From Cherax quadricarinatus (Eukaryota > Arthropoda > Malacostraca > Decapoda > Parastacidae): a stretch of DNA of 64,000 nt. The DNA is taken from positions 9,219,113-9,283,112 of the forward strand of contig NC_091382.1 in NCBI RefSeq assembly GCF_038502225.1. Direction: 5' to 3'. Positions 11,092 through 21,410 of this stretch are shown piece after piece (the first letter of the stretch is position 1; each line of letters starts with the position of its first letter). The notes below the pieces were generated by a model, which made no database searches, had not been told where the DNA came from, and was given only the letters and a program-made list of their open reading frames with translations. The position numbers and the translations under genes were made by a program.

Positions 11092-11250
11092 TTTTTATTT
11101 ATTTATTTATAATTTGAGCACACTTACAGAGGTACAAAAAAATACAGAAGAGCAGCATGCCAAAGCCACTTATACTATGCATAGCATTACGGGCTGGCTT
11201 AAAATTAACTTAAGATTAACTAAGCAATGATGAAATCAGTGAAAAACATT
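11092..11250 (-). repeat. SINE-like repeat with (ATTT)n tail, copy 1
   Basis: Minus-strand copy of the repeat at 58265-58447: the common core is ATACTATGCATAGCATTACG and CCAGCCCGTAATGCTATGC on opposite strands, and both end in (TTTA/AAAT)n. Confidence 0.65.
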
Positions 11251-11622
11251 AATGTAAACTGATTACTATAAAGCTCAAGTGAGTATTACAAAGACAGGTC
11301 ATATGGTTGCATGCATTGTTGTAAATTCAGTAGAATGGAGTATTCTGTTAGGTAGTGTATTTAAAAAATAATAAAGTTAGATTGGGTTTTAGGTTTTAGG
11401 TTTAGTTGATAAACCAGGAACACAACTTGCTTGGAGATTTTTGTATTTCTTGTGTAATGTGCTCAGATATGAGTTGGAAATATGGAGGAAATATTTTGTC
11501 ATAAAAAGGGACAGGACCTTGCAGCTTAAGAAAAATTATCCATTGTTGATGGCAAGTTCATAAAAAACAAGGTATTTTTCCTCTGTTTCATTATCTTAAC
11601 TGATTTAATATTATGTTGTAGC
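11251..11622. other. Intron 4, no recognised feature
   Basis: AT-rich intron DNA with no recognisable element. Confidence 0.45.
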
Positions 11623-11631
11623 TATACAATT

Positions 11632-12100
11632 TTTTTTTTTCACCGTACCAGCTGTATCCCACCGAGGTGGGGTGGCCCAAAAGGAAAAACAAGTTTCTCC
11701 TTTCAAATTTAGTAATATATACAGGAGAAGGGGTTACTAGCCCCTTGCTCCCGGCATTTCAGTCGCTTCTTGCGACACACATGGCTTACGGAGGAAGAAT
11801 TCTGTTCCTCTTCCCCATGGAGATAAAACTAAATAAACAAGAACAAGAACTAGAAAGAAAATAGCAGAAAACCCAGAGGGGTGTGTATATATATACTTGT
11901 ACATGTATGTGTAGTGTGACCTAAGTGTAAGTAGAAGTATCAAGACATACCTGAAATCTTGCATGTTTATGAGACAGACAAAATACATCAGCAATCCTAC
12001 CATCATGTAAAGCAATTACAGGCTTTCGTTTTACACTCACTTGGCAGGACGGTAGTACCTTCCTGGGTGGTTGCTGTCTACCAACCTACTACTTATAAGT
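11632..12100 (-). mobile_element. Short RTE-derived non-autonomous element, copy 2
   Basis: Full-length minus-strand copy: poly-T, then GTATCCCACCGAGGTGGGGT, GGAGAAGGGGTTACTAGCCC, ending CCAACCTACTAC. Flanked by a 9-bp duplication TATACAATT (11623-11631 and 12101-12109). Confidence 0.85.
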
Positions 12101-12109
12101 TATACAATT

Positions 12110-13282
12110 ATCCTTTAGAATAAGACAGCAAGAAGTGGGAATATTGTCATGTGTTTATCAGTGTAAACACAAATTATGTGTAGTTCTTTATGCTTGGTGG
12201 AGTCTGATGACTCCACAGAATACAAACGAGTTAATAAATAAATTTTCCCTCCCTCTCGCACAGATATGCTTTACCTAACTTTCACACATACACTTGGCAT
12301 CCCTCTCACAGATGCAGAGTGCTTCTCACACCAATACTCTGTACCTCCCTCTTTCACAGATACACTTTGCCTCCCTCACACAAATTCTCATTGCCTCCTT
12401 CACACACTCAAATGAACTTTACCTTCCTCTCATCCAAATGCACATTAAAGAATAACAAAAAAGGCATAGTACCATGTCTGTACGGTGGTGAAGGACAAAC
12501 CGAAACATCATCATAAGGTTCATTTCCTAGCTGGGGGTTACTCATGAATGGAAAATTTGGGTGCCTATCTTTTACACAAATGCAGCCTTGCAGTTCTACA
12601 AGTAATGGTTCTCATTTGGTTGCCTGTGTGTACTCTGTCAAGTTCATTACCAGACAGGATGAGTTCAGATGACAGTATGCCATTTGAACTCAAGTTGGAT
12701 TCATATGGAAGTATGCCAAAAACCAGTATGTCCAAAAGCCAGTGTGCCCAAAACTGAAGCTCTTATTCGGTGAAATGTAATTTGCTTTATTTATTAAGGA
12801 AGAGTGTTAAAAGTCTTGGGTAATTTCACTTGTTAAACTTTCTCTTTGTGTACATATTGTACACTTTCTCTTATTTAGGGGTATTCTGCACTATTTCCCA
12901 ATTCTCCTACTGTTGTACAAGCATACTAGGCTTTAACATCAAAGGAGAATTACATTAAAAAAGGAATCACCAACCATTTCAAATAAAATAATTTTAATTT
13001 TGTTATGCAGATTGGCAATAAGTACATATTCTATTTAAAATAAAAGCTCAGCTAAAATGTAGTTTTATGGTAATTACACCTGACAAAGGCAAGGCTAAAA
13101 AGAAGGTGCTTAATGTGCTGTGGGATTGATAGTTTTTCTATGCTCTTTGCTTGTAAGGAATAACATCAAGAGTGCAGACTTGAAGCCAGCTCTTTCAGAA
13201 TTTTCCAAGTATTTTTTAATTACGATATAACTTTCTCACCGCATTCCAGGGAGTACAGTTTAAGGGACTTCAGGCATTCCCA
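12110..13282. other. Intron 4, low-complexity patch, otherwise nothing seen
   Basis: 12245-12450 is an imperfect, CT-rich repetition of CTCCCTC...CACAGATACACTTTGC-like blocks roughly 30 bases apart. The rest is unremarkable intron. Confidence 0.4.
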
Positions 13283-13372
13283 ATAGTTAAGATATTTGTA
13301 ATAAAGTTGGTAGAATTACCGACAATATGTAAAGTAAAAAGACACAAGTGCAACTAATGTGACATTTTATTG

Positions 13373-13410
13373 TGGCAACATTTCGCTCTCCAGGAGGTTT
13401 ATCAAGCCAT
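13373..13410 (-). ncRNA. Hammerhead-ribozyme-like motif, minus arm
   Basis: Read on the minus strand: ATGGC, TTGATAA, CCTC-CTGGA-GAGC hairpin, GAAA, TGTT, GCCA. The order matches a minimal type I hammerhead: stem I strand, CUGANGA box, stem II, GAAA box, cleavage triplet, stem I return strand. The first box has U and A where C3 and G8 are normal. Activity untested. Confidence 0.45.
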
Positions 13411-13860
13411 TACAAACAATACATGGACACAAAGGGTATATATAGGCTCAGAGTGAGGTGCAATACAAGTGGTAGTAGTAGTAGTAGTAGTGACAAAAGT
13501 TGTAATAGTAGTAGTAATGCAATATGGTAGAGCAATTAATTCGTACATGAGTAAAAGCATATAAAAGCTATTACTTGGGTAACATAAAAATAGGTTGGAC
13601 AAATATAGACTGGATAGAGGCAACCTGATTTCCGTAATGCGCTTTGTGTAGTATAACAGGAGAGACTATGTGATGGCAGGGTTTACTGTTTTCAGGAGGA
13701 TTCTTGCTAAGACTTCAGAGATGGTGAAGCTGCCGTTGTTTTGTTTAATTGTATTCGAAACAGCGATCAGTGCTGATTCGAGGCACTTGCATCTGCGGAA
13801 ATTAGTTTCTTTGATTACTAATTGGGCGTCCCTGAATTTCACGAGATGATTGGTGGAATT

Positions 13861-14289
13861 TCAGTGTTGTACACAGGCGTTGTTCAGGTTATCGTTCCTA
13901 CATGCGTAAATGTGCTCGTTGAGGCGGGTGTCGAGGTTTCTTGCTGTTTCACCTACGTAAATCTTGTCACAGCCTCCACAGGGTATAGTGTAAACTCCTG
14001 CATTGACTGGTTCGTGGTGCTTTGATTTTGTCCTTGTTAGATCCTTTATTGAAGTGCTAGAAGCAATGGTGACTCTGGTGTTAGCTTGTGAAAGTACTTT
14101 AGAAACGTTCAGTGCAACCTGGCTGTTGGGAAGAATTATAACTTTGTTGGGAGTGGTATTGGTGCGTGGAGAATTAATGATCTGGAGAGCTCTTTTCTTG
14201 CAGTTTTTGATGAAAAAGGAAGGAAAATGTAACTCAGTGAATGTTTGGTGAATGTATGAACATTCCTCTAGGTGTTCCATGTGGAACAC
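13861..14289 (-). pseudogene. Penelope GIY-YIG endonuclease end, minus arm
   Basis: Open minus-strand frame of 142 residues. After the palindrome-derived start it reads EECSYIHQTFTELHFPSFFI, then KCGG-type spacer region and the GIY-YIG core GVYTIPCGGCDKIYVGETA, RNLDTRLNEHIYACR. The frame is cut short at ACVQH, where the plus arm continues RNSTNHLTKF, so the last ~65 residues are out of frame. GIY-YIG is the endonuclease that primes Penelope insertion. Truncated at both ends; not functional alone. Confidence 0.85.
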
Positions 14290-15252
14290 CTAGAGTCCGA
14301 ACACTTCGCCAACATCATCCCTTCAAGTGTCACTTGGTTACGTTACGTGGACGACGTCCTCGTAATAACTCCCAAACGTTTTGATGTATGGAATATTCCG
14401 GCAAGGCTCAACGCAGTTGAACCGGAGATCCAGTTTACGCTAAAAGAAGAGTCCAATGACAAGCTACCTTTCCTCGACGTCCTCATTCACAAAGTAGACA
14501 ACAACCTAAGATTTCAAGTTTATCGGAAACCTACCAATAAAAATGATCTCACACACTTCTATTCCAGTCAAGATACCAAGACCAAAAGAGGCATCATCAT
14601 CGGGTTTTTCCTAAGAGCATACCGAATTTGTAGTCCTGAGTTTCTTGATGAGGAATGTTCATACATTCACCAAACATTCACTGAGTTACATTTTACTTCA
14701 TTTTTCATCGAAGACTGCAAGAAAAGAGCTCTTCAGATCATTAATTCTCCATGCACCAACACCACTCCCAACAAAGTTATAATTCTTCCCAACAGCCAGG
14801 TTGCACTGAACGTTTCTAAAGTACTTTCACAAGCTAACACCAGAGTCGCCATCGCTTCTAGCACTTCAACAAAGGATCTAACCAGGACAAAATCAAAGCA
14901 CCATGAACCAGTCAACGCAGGAGTTTACACTATACCCTGTGGAGGCTGTGACAAGATTTACGTAGGTGAAACAGCAAGAAATCTCGACACCCGCCTCAAC
15001 GAACACATTTACGCATGTAGGAACGATAACTTGAACAACGCCTGTGTACAACACCGAAATTCCACCAATCATCTCACGAAATTCAGGGACGCCCAATTAG
15101 TGATCAAAGAAACTAATTTCTGCAGACGCAAGTGCCTCGAATCAGCACTGATCGCTGTTTCGAATACAATTAAACAAAACAACAGCAGCTTCACCATCTC
15201 TGAAGTCTTAGCAAGAATCCTCTTGAAAACAGTAAACCCTGCCATCACATAG
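14272..15252 (+). pseudogene. Penelope RT palm end plus GIY-YIG endonuclease, plus arm
   Basis: Open frame of 326 residues. RT motif C YVDDVLVI at residues 26-33, then LPFLDVLIHKVDNNL and VYRKPTNKNDLTHFYSSQDT (RT thumb/connector typical of Penelope). The GIY-YIG core GVYTIPCGGCDKIYVGETA lies near residues 218-236 with RNLDTRLNEHIYACRND after it, and the natural C-terminus TVNPAIT follows. The N-terminal RT motifs (about half of a normal 800-residue protein) are missing, so this is a 5'-truncated copy whose retained part is intact. The initial MFHVEHLE comes from the junction palindrome, not from the protein. Confidence 0.88.
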
Positions 15253-15507
15253 TCTCTCCTGTTATACTACACAAAGCGCATTACGGAAATCAGGCTGCCT
15301 CTATCCAGTCTATATTTGTCCAACCTATTTTTATGTTACCCAAATAACAGCTTTTATATGCTTTTACTCATGTACGAATTAATTGCTCTACCATATTGCA
15401 TTACTACTACTATTACAACTTTTGTCACTACTACTACTACTACTACCACTTGTATTGCACCTCACTCTGAGCCTATATATACCCTGTGTGTCCATGTATT
15501 GTTTGTA

Positions 15508-15546
15508 ATGGCTTGATAAAGCTCCTGGAGAGCAAAACGTTGCCAT
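15508..15546 (+). ncRNA. Hammerhead-ribozyme-like motif, plus arm
   Basis: ATGGC, TTGATAA, GCTC-CTGGA-GAGC hairpin, AAAA, CGTT, GCCAT. Stem I (ATGGC/GCCAT, 5 bp) and stem II (4 bp) are intact. The GAAA box is AAAA here, so this copy is probably inactive even if the family is catalytic. Confidence 0.4.
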
Positions 15547-15654
15547 AATAAAATGTCACATTAGTTGCACTTGTGTCCTTTTATAGTTAAGATATTTGAA
15601 TATTGAAAGTTTTTACTGTTCTAACCTTACACGGCATTTTGGTAAGTCCTGACT

Positions 15655-15710
15655 GTATGACCATGGTGGGTTTAGCACTTAGTTTTGATTATAATAATAA
15701 TAATAGTCTG
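15655..15710 (+). repeat. SINE tail remnant
   Basis: GGTGGGTTTAGCACTTAG followed by (ATA)n, matching the tail of the repeat copy ending at 60464. Confidence 0.4.
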
Positions 15711-15859
15711 TCCTGGAACATTGTCAAGTAACAACTAGGGAATGTAAGAAGTGGAGAAGGTTCTTCTAAGTGTGGGTTTTTGGCTGGTTGTTCTAGCTGT
15801 GGTATTGTGACTTTTTATTTTTTATGTGAAATTCTCTGTGGGTTCGCCAGATCTGTATA

Positions 15860-16062
15860 CAGTGGACCCCCAGATAACGATATTATTTCAATCCAGAAGT
15901 CTGTTTGGGTGCCGTTATAGACTGAATTTGTTCCCATAAGAGATATTGTGAATTAGATTAGTCCGTTTCAGACCCCCAAAAATACACCTACAAAAGCACT
16001 TACAAAAATACACTTACATAATTGGTCGAGTTGGGAGCTGATCGTTATGCGGGGGTCCACTG
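15860..16062. mobile_element. Tigger-derived MITE
   Basis: 203 bp with inverted ends CAGTGGACCCCC / GGGGGTCCACTG and TA on both sides. The body GATTAGTCCGTTTCAGACCC and TACACTTACATAATTGGTC recurs in the MITEs at 23271, 44250 and 60465. No coding capacity. Confidence 0.85.
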
Positions 16063-16064
16063 TA

Positions 16065-16787
16065 TTTGTCTGCCTTATAATGGGCTGTTAGTGTGGAACA
16101 GTGTTCCAGTTTAGAAAGTAAAATTATATTTAAGATTATCAGCATTGACTTGGCATCTCTTGTTGTGAATCTTCTTGGTGTCCAGTCTCTCATTTTCCTT
16201 GCAGTTGTAATAGAAACACACATGTGGTTTTTGAACATATAACCTGATCTCATACCATAAGAATAAAGAAACACTGTAATAGGACCACTGACCCCTGCTA
16301 GGCAGGTCTTTCTCACACAAGTATAAGGTCTTTTATATAATTAGAAAGCATATAAGGTTTAAAAAAGAGCATCTTTCAATTTGATAGTACGTTTTACTAC
16401 AAAAAATTTCTGCAAACACAAAGTTAACTAAATATTCAGTAGAAGACATTGACAGAATTTGTGTTAGAAAAGTTTATTTGGATGAAAGAATTTGAGAAAA
16501 AAAAATCTGTAATTCTGAAATAGAATAGATTTTGCTTGAGCAGCTACTGTATTTCATGGCTTATGAGATGCATTTTTTTTTTTTCATGAAAGTCTACAAA
16601 AACCACTCTGCATCCTATAAGCTAAAGGTCAGTGATGGGAGCTATAAGTTTGGGGTGTGAGGTTGGCTGTAACTCTCCCGGTTACATTCGATGCCGAGCC
16701 ATTAAAACTAAAACAAGTCTTATAAGCCACGAAATATGGTATATTGCAAAAAAGTTCAAGCTGTTTGTAATACACATATAGAGCCGA
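16065..16787. other. Intron 4, no recognised feature
   Basis: No element recognised. Short antisense frames here have no family resemblance. Confidence 0.4.
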
Positions 16788-17245
16788 AGTAGTAGTTGGT
16801 ATACAGCACCCGCCCAAGGAGGTACTACTGTCCTGCCAGGTGAGTGTGAAAGAGATGCCTGTAATTGTTTTACATGATAGTAGGACTGCTGGTATTCTTT
16901 TTCTGTCTCATAAACATGCAAGATTTCAGGTACGTCTTGCTATTCTGCTTACACTTAGGTCACTCTACACATGCATGTATAAGCATATACACACACCCCT
17001 CTGGGTTTTCTACTCTTTTCTTAATAGTTCTTGTTCTTGTTTATTTCCTCTTATCTCCATGGGAAAGTGGAACAGAATTCTTCCTCCATAAGCCATGTGT
17101 GTCGTAAGAGGCGACTAAAATGCAGAGTGCAAGGGGCTAGTAACCCCTTCTCTTGTATACATTACTAAATTTATAGAGAGAAACTTTCATTTTTCTTTTT
17201 GGGTCACCCTGCTTTGGTGGGATATGGCTGGTGTGTTGAAAGAAA
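16788..17245 (+). mobile_element. Short RTE-derived non-autonomous element, copy 3
   Basis: Diverged full-length copy from GTAGTAGTTGGTATACAGCA to GGATATGGCTGGTGTGTTGAAA, with the diagnostic middle block AGCCATGTGTGTCGTAAGAG and GGGGCTAGTAACCCCTTCTC. Confidence 0.8.
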
Positions 17246-17974
17246 GAAGATATAAGACAGAGAGGGGTACATGAGGAGTTAGCACTGAAGAAGTATGCGA
17301 GAAGGGAAAGTTCAAATAAAATGCCTGTGTTCTGTGTAATTTTCACCTGAAAAATCTTGAATTAATTTTTGGGGGAAGTAGATAGACAGGTTGAGCTGGA
17401 ATAGATGCACCTGGTTCATACAGCTGGCTTTCGTCTTGCTATGATGAAATACCATGCAATAATTTTAAGGTTTCTTCATGTTGAGGATCTTCACCCTCAA
17501 GTCCCTTTCATGCCTCTTCAGTTTATTAAATGATTTGAATTTATTTTATAATCTGTACTGAAATTTGTGCATGTTGAACATCAGATTGTTTTCTGTAGCC
17601 CACTGGAAGATCTAGTTAATTTCATCCTGGAGATTTGCTGTGTCCTTGATGGATGACACTCATACAGAATCTTCTGTTGTCAGCAAAGCTTCTTGATTCT
17701 ATTTTACTATTATTCTCTGGGAGGAATGCTTTTTATATATAAATTTTGGCTTGTTATTTATACTGGGCATGCCTCCTTTGGCTGTCCTAATAAAATTAAA
17801 CCATATTTATAGGATCTCACTATGGAATATAATCCTCTTAACAGTACATAAGTACATCAGTTAATGAGAACAATTGGATTGTAACATTTCTAGTTTTAAG
17901 CATCACCATATCAGTATTACCTTTGCAACTTTTATGAAATATATTGTACATGCTCCCCAGTACCTCAAGGGTTA
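17246..17974. other. Intron 4, no recognised feature
   Basis: Intron DNA; nothing recognised. Confidence 0.4.
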
Positions 17975-19585
17975 TATGCTGGAGTGTGAGCAGGGTAATA
18001 TTTTGTGAAGGGATTCAGGTTGGCTGAACTTGAGTCCTGGAGGTGGGAAGTACAATGCCTGCACCTTAAAGGAGGGGTTTGAGATATTGGCTGTTTAGAG
18101 TGAAGTGACTTCTAAACTTTCATATCTGAGCACCTCTGCAAAGACAGTGATTGTGTGTGAATGACAGTGAAAGTATTGAATGATAGTGATATTTTTAATT
18201 TATCTCTTCAAACAGGTGTAGTGTCTGTTATGTGGAAGATGGCTAATGTAATTCCTATTTTTAAAACAGGGGACAAGTCTTTACCGTCAAATTACCGCCC
18301 AATAAGCCTGACCTCAATTGTAGGCAAATTACTAGAGTCAATTATAGCTGAGATTATAAGAAGCCATCTCGATAAGCATAGCTTGATTAATGATACTCAG
18401 CATGGATTCACAAGAGGCCGGTCTTGTCTAACTAATTTATTAACTTTCTTCAGTAAAGCTTTTGAGGCTGTTGACCACAATAAAGAATTTGATATTATTT
18501 ACTTAGATTTTAGTAAGGCATTTGATAGAGTTCCGCACCAAAGACTGTTGAAGAAAGTAGCAGCTCATGGCATTGGGGGAAGGGTGCTCTCGTGTGAATG
18601 ACAGTGAAAGTATTGAATGATAGTGATCAATGATCTTGATGAAGGAATTGCTAGTGATATGAGCAAATTCGCCGATGACACAAAGATAGGTAGATAATTG
18701 ATTCAAACGTAGATGTTAGGGAACTTCAGGAGGATTTAGACAAACTCTACTCTTGGTCAGAAAAGTGGCTGATGCAGTTCAATGTAGATAAATGCAAGGT
18801 TCTGAAGCTCGGGAGTGTCCATAACCCGCACTTATAAGTTAAATAATGTAGAACTTAACCATAAGATTGCGAAAAGGACTTGGGGGTTATGGTAAGCAGC
18901 AACCTTAAACCAAGAATGCCTAAGCGTATAATAAGGCAAATAGATTACTGGGATTTATATTGAGCAACAGAAGTCCAGAGGTCATACTCTTTATACATCA
19001 TTAGTAAGGCCTCACCTGATTTGCAGCTCAATTCTGGTCTCCATATTACAGAATGGACATAAATTCGTTAGAAAACATTCAGCGTAGGAGACTAAATTAA
19101 TACATAGCATTAGAAATCTTCCTTATGAAGAAAGATTGAAGACTCTTAAGTTACATTCTTCGAAGAATCTGATCGAAGTGTATAAGTGGAAGATAGGAAG
19201 GGGATATTAACAACTTGAGGATATCTCTCCAAGAGAGAACAGTAATGGATTTAAATTAGATAAGTTTAGATTTAGAAAGGACATAGGAAAGTATTGGTTT
19301 GGAAATAGGGTAGTAGATGAGTGGAACAGTTCTAGTTGGGTTATTGATAGGACTTTGGGTAGTTTCAAATTTAGGTTGGATTACATGAGTGGGAGGGGTT
19401 GGATTTGAGTGGGACTTGCACATCAGAGCTTATTTCTTGGGTAGCATTGAAAATTGGGTAGGTCAAATGTTTGTTAGTGGGATAAATTGTAAAGGACCTG
19501 CCTAGTATGGGCCAACAGGCCTGCTAGTGTTCCTCCTTTCTTATGTTCTTATGTTCTTAAATGGCCGACATGTTTAAAAAAAGAA
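17975..19585 (+). mobile_element. B-type RTE tail split by a CR1-like LINE
   Basis: 17975-18187 is a B-type RTE 3' UTR (GGAGTGTGAGCAGGGTAATA, AAAGGAGGGGTTTGAGATAT, GAGCACCTCTGCAAAGACAG). Its terminal end (ATGGCCGACATGTTTAAAAA) reappears at 19561. Between lie two fragments of a CR1-like LINE. Confidence 0.75.
18188..19560 (+). pseudogene. CR1-like LINE reverse transcriptase, internally rearranged
   Basis: The first fragment (18188-18594) codes VSVMWKMANVIPIFKTGDK, SNYRPISLTSIVGKLLESII, QHGFTRGRSCLTNLLTF and IIYLDFSKAFDRVPHQRLL, ending at HGIGGRVLS. The second (18629-19560) resumes at INDLDEGIASD, EQ FADDTKIG (catalytic FADD), DKLYSWSEKWLMQFNVDKCK, and a 3' UTR ending TTCTTATGTTCTTATG. The roughly 80 codons between, which should carry the motif-B SGVPQGS block, are absent and replaced by a copy of the flanking RTE sequence (see findings). 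Multiple stops in the second half. Confidence 0.82.
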
Positions 19586-19732
19586 AAGACACATGAACAA
19601 TTAAGGCAATTATTGAGGAAACATCTCCTCTTTAAATGATTTTACCCACATACTGTCAGTATCACCATACCTCTTCAGTCTCTGAAGGACTAACTGACCG
19701 ATTCAGTAGATAAGGCATTTCATGGATAGTAA

Positions 19733-20758
19733 CCCTTTGACTGTTTTGGTCAAATCACGAGCCAGACGTATATACACTCATAAATTCTAGCTTCAAATCT
19801 GGTAGGCCCACATGTGAGAAAATGGATCTGTGTGGTCAATGTGCACCATATAAAAAAAAATCCTGCAGCACGCACTGCATAATGAGAAAAAACTGACCTT
19901 TTTTTTTTTAATTAAAATGCCGACTTTGTGGTCTATTTTTGTATAGTATTTATGGTTATATTCTCGTTTTCTTGGTCTCATTGGATAGAATGGGAAACAT
20001 ATTATAGAAATAGAGATGATTTTGATTGGTTTTACTATGAAAAGAACCTTGAAATGGAGCTCAAAGTAGAGGAAATGTTTGATTTTTGCCAATGTTCAAA
20101 AGTAAACAAATGATGTCATCTTTTCAATAAATGTCCAACTAGCCATTCTAATATGCAGTCATGAATTGGTTGACATTATTTATACAATTATTACATTATT
20201 GCAGTAGTCTGCATAACAGTAAATCTCCTATTTTTTGTTTGAATAAAAATTCAAAATAGAAAGTAAGAGTAATATTTAGGGGGGGCCTGGAGACATGACT
20301 GATGAACAAAGAATATGTTATTTTAGAGCCAGGAATGTCTGCATTATTAATTTTGGACCCTATTTTGAAATTGGCATATTTTTTAATTTGAGTGAAATTG
20401 GCCAAATTGTAAATTTCTGACCATGTTATTGGGTAGTTGAAATTGGTAAATGGGCAGTTTCTTGTACTCATTCGATAGAAAAAATGGAGTTCTAAAGAAA
20501 TAGTTATGAGTTTGGTCGACTGGAACAATGGAATTAGCCGAAAATAGGGCTCAAAGTGGGCGAAATTGCCAATTCGTATATATTGCTGAGGTCACAAACT
20601 TTGTGAGAGCGTAATTTCGTCGGTTTTTCATCAAATTTCATTCTTTTGGTGTCATTACAATCGGTAAAAGTTTCTCTATATTTTCATAATTTTTTTTTTT
20701 TTTAAATTTTGGGACACCAGGAGACTCCTCAGGATTTGGGGTTGTGACAGTCAAGGGG
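19733..20758 (+). mobile_element. piggyBac-like MITE, copy 3
   Basis: 1,026 bp, ends CCCTTTGACTGT / ACAGTCAAGGGG. The right flank is TTAA (20759-20762); the left is GTAA, one base changed. Same body and orientation as copy 1 (GCTC AAAGTAGAGGAAATGT-type block). The subterminal palindrome region has lost about 15 bases; only CGTATATAC remains. Confidence 0.82.
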
Positions 20759-20869
20759 TTAAAAACATTAGCATATGCCTAATATATCGCAAAAAATCAG
20801 GGCACTAACTTTTTGGATCACTTGAGTATTTTTAATGTATTATTCAGTTATATAACTATTCGTAAAGAT

Positions 20870-20994
20870 TTTTCTTTTTTCGACAAACCGGCTGTATCCC
20901 ACCAAGGCAGGGTGGCCCAAAGAGAAAAACGAAAGTTTCTCTCTTTAAATTTAGTAATTTGTACAGGAGAAGGGGTCACTAGCCCCTTGCTCCC
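20870..20994 (-). mobile_element. 5'-truncated short RTE-derived element, copy 4
   Basis: Only the last 125 bases are present (GTATCCCACCAAGGCAGGGT, GGAGAAGGGGTCACTAGCCC), flanked by a 10-bp duplication TCGTAAAGAT (20860-20869 and 20995-21004). It lies just upstream of the EPG5 exon at 21046. Confidence 0.85.
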
Positions 20995-21045
20995 TCGTAA
21001 AGATATGTAATCTTTTAATTATTACTTATGCTGTTATTTCATTAG

Positions 21046-21188
21046 TTTTCTGAAGCTCGGTTGAGTGAGAGGGAAAACGCCCGTGTAGAGCAGAATCGGG
21101 AACAGTATGAAGGAGTATTACAGCACTGTCAGAAACCACCACCATTACAACTGTGTCAAGCAGCAGTCAGTTTGGAGGCCATAATTAC
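21046..21188 (+). CDS. EPG5: EPG5 exon
   Basis: Exon of 143 bases coding FSEARLSERENARVEQNREQ followed by YEGVLQHCQKPPPLQLCQAA and SLEAIIT. The charged first half looks like coiled coil; the second half matches the vertebrate KPPSLNIVEAAVHAENLIT. It ends in phase 2 (AC) and the next exon supplies C for threonine. A SINE-like insertion with its own target duplication ends only 41 bases before the exon (see findings). Confidence 0.87.
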
Positions 21189-21235
21189 GTAAGTTCTAAC
21201 CTCAGTGTTATTCTTGCATGTACAGGATGTAATTA

Positions 21236-21410
21236 TTTTTTAACACCAAGGCAGGATGACTCAAAAAAGAAGAAATGTAAAGTTTTTCATTTTTACATTT
21301 AGTAATTTATACAGGAGAATGGGTTACTAGCCCCTTGCTTCTGGTATTGTTTTCTCCTCTTATGACACGCATGGCTTATGGAGGAAGGATTCTTCTCCTT
21401 GGAGAAGGTT
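21236..21410 (-). mobile_element. 5'-truncated short RTE-derived element, copy 5
   Basis: TAACACCAAGGCAGGATGAC, GGAGAATGGGTTACTAGCCC and ACGCATGGCTTATGGAGGAA; the 5' half is missing. Confidence 0.72.

Larger units (their letters stand above)
13299..15582. mobile_element. Penelope-like element, head-to-head inverted composite
   Basis: Two arms of one Penelope-like retroelement in opposite orientation, inserted as a unit: the 16-bp target duplication ATAGTTAAGATATTTG lies at 13283-13298 and 15583-15598. The minus arm (13299-14265) carries only the GIY-YIG end; the plus arm (14296-15582) adds part of the reverse transcriptase. The arms meet at a 30-nt palindrome (14266-14295, 14-bp arms CTCTAGGTGTTCCA, spacer TG). 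Both outer ends carry the same terminal sequence (TGTCACATTAGTTGCACTTG and its complement). Complex, inverted, 5'-truncated insertions are characteristic of Penelope-like elements. Confidence 0.88.

Noticed and set aside
12319..12757. Two small + strand frames (12319-12516, 12548-12757)
   Set aside because: Low-complexity CT-rich sequence and intron DNA; no similarity or splice support.
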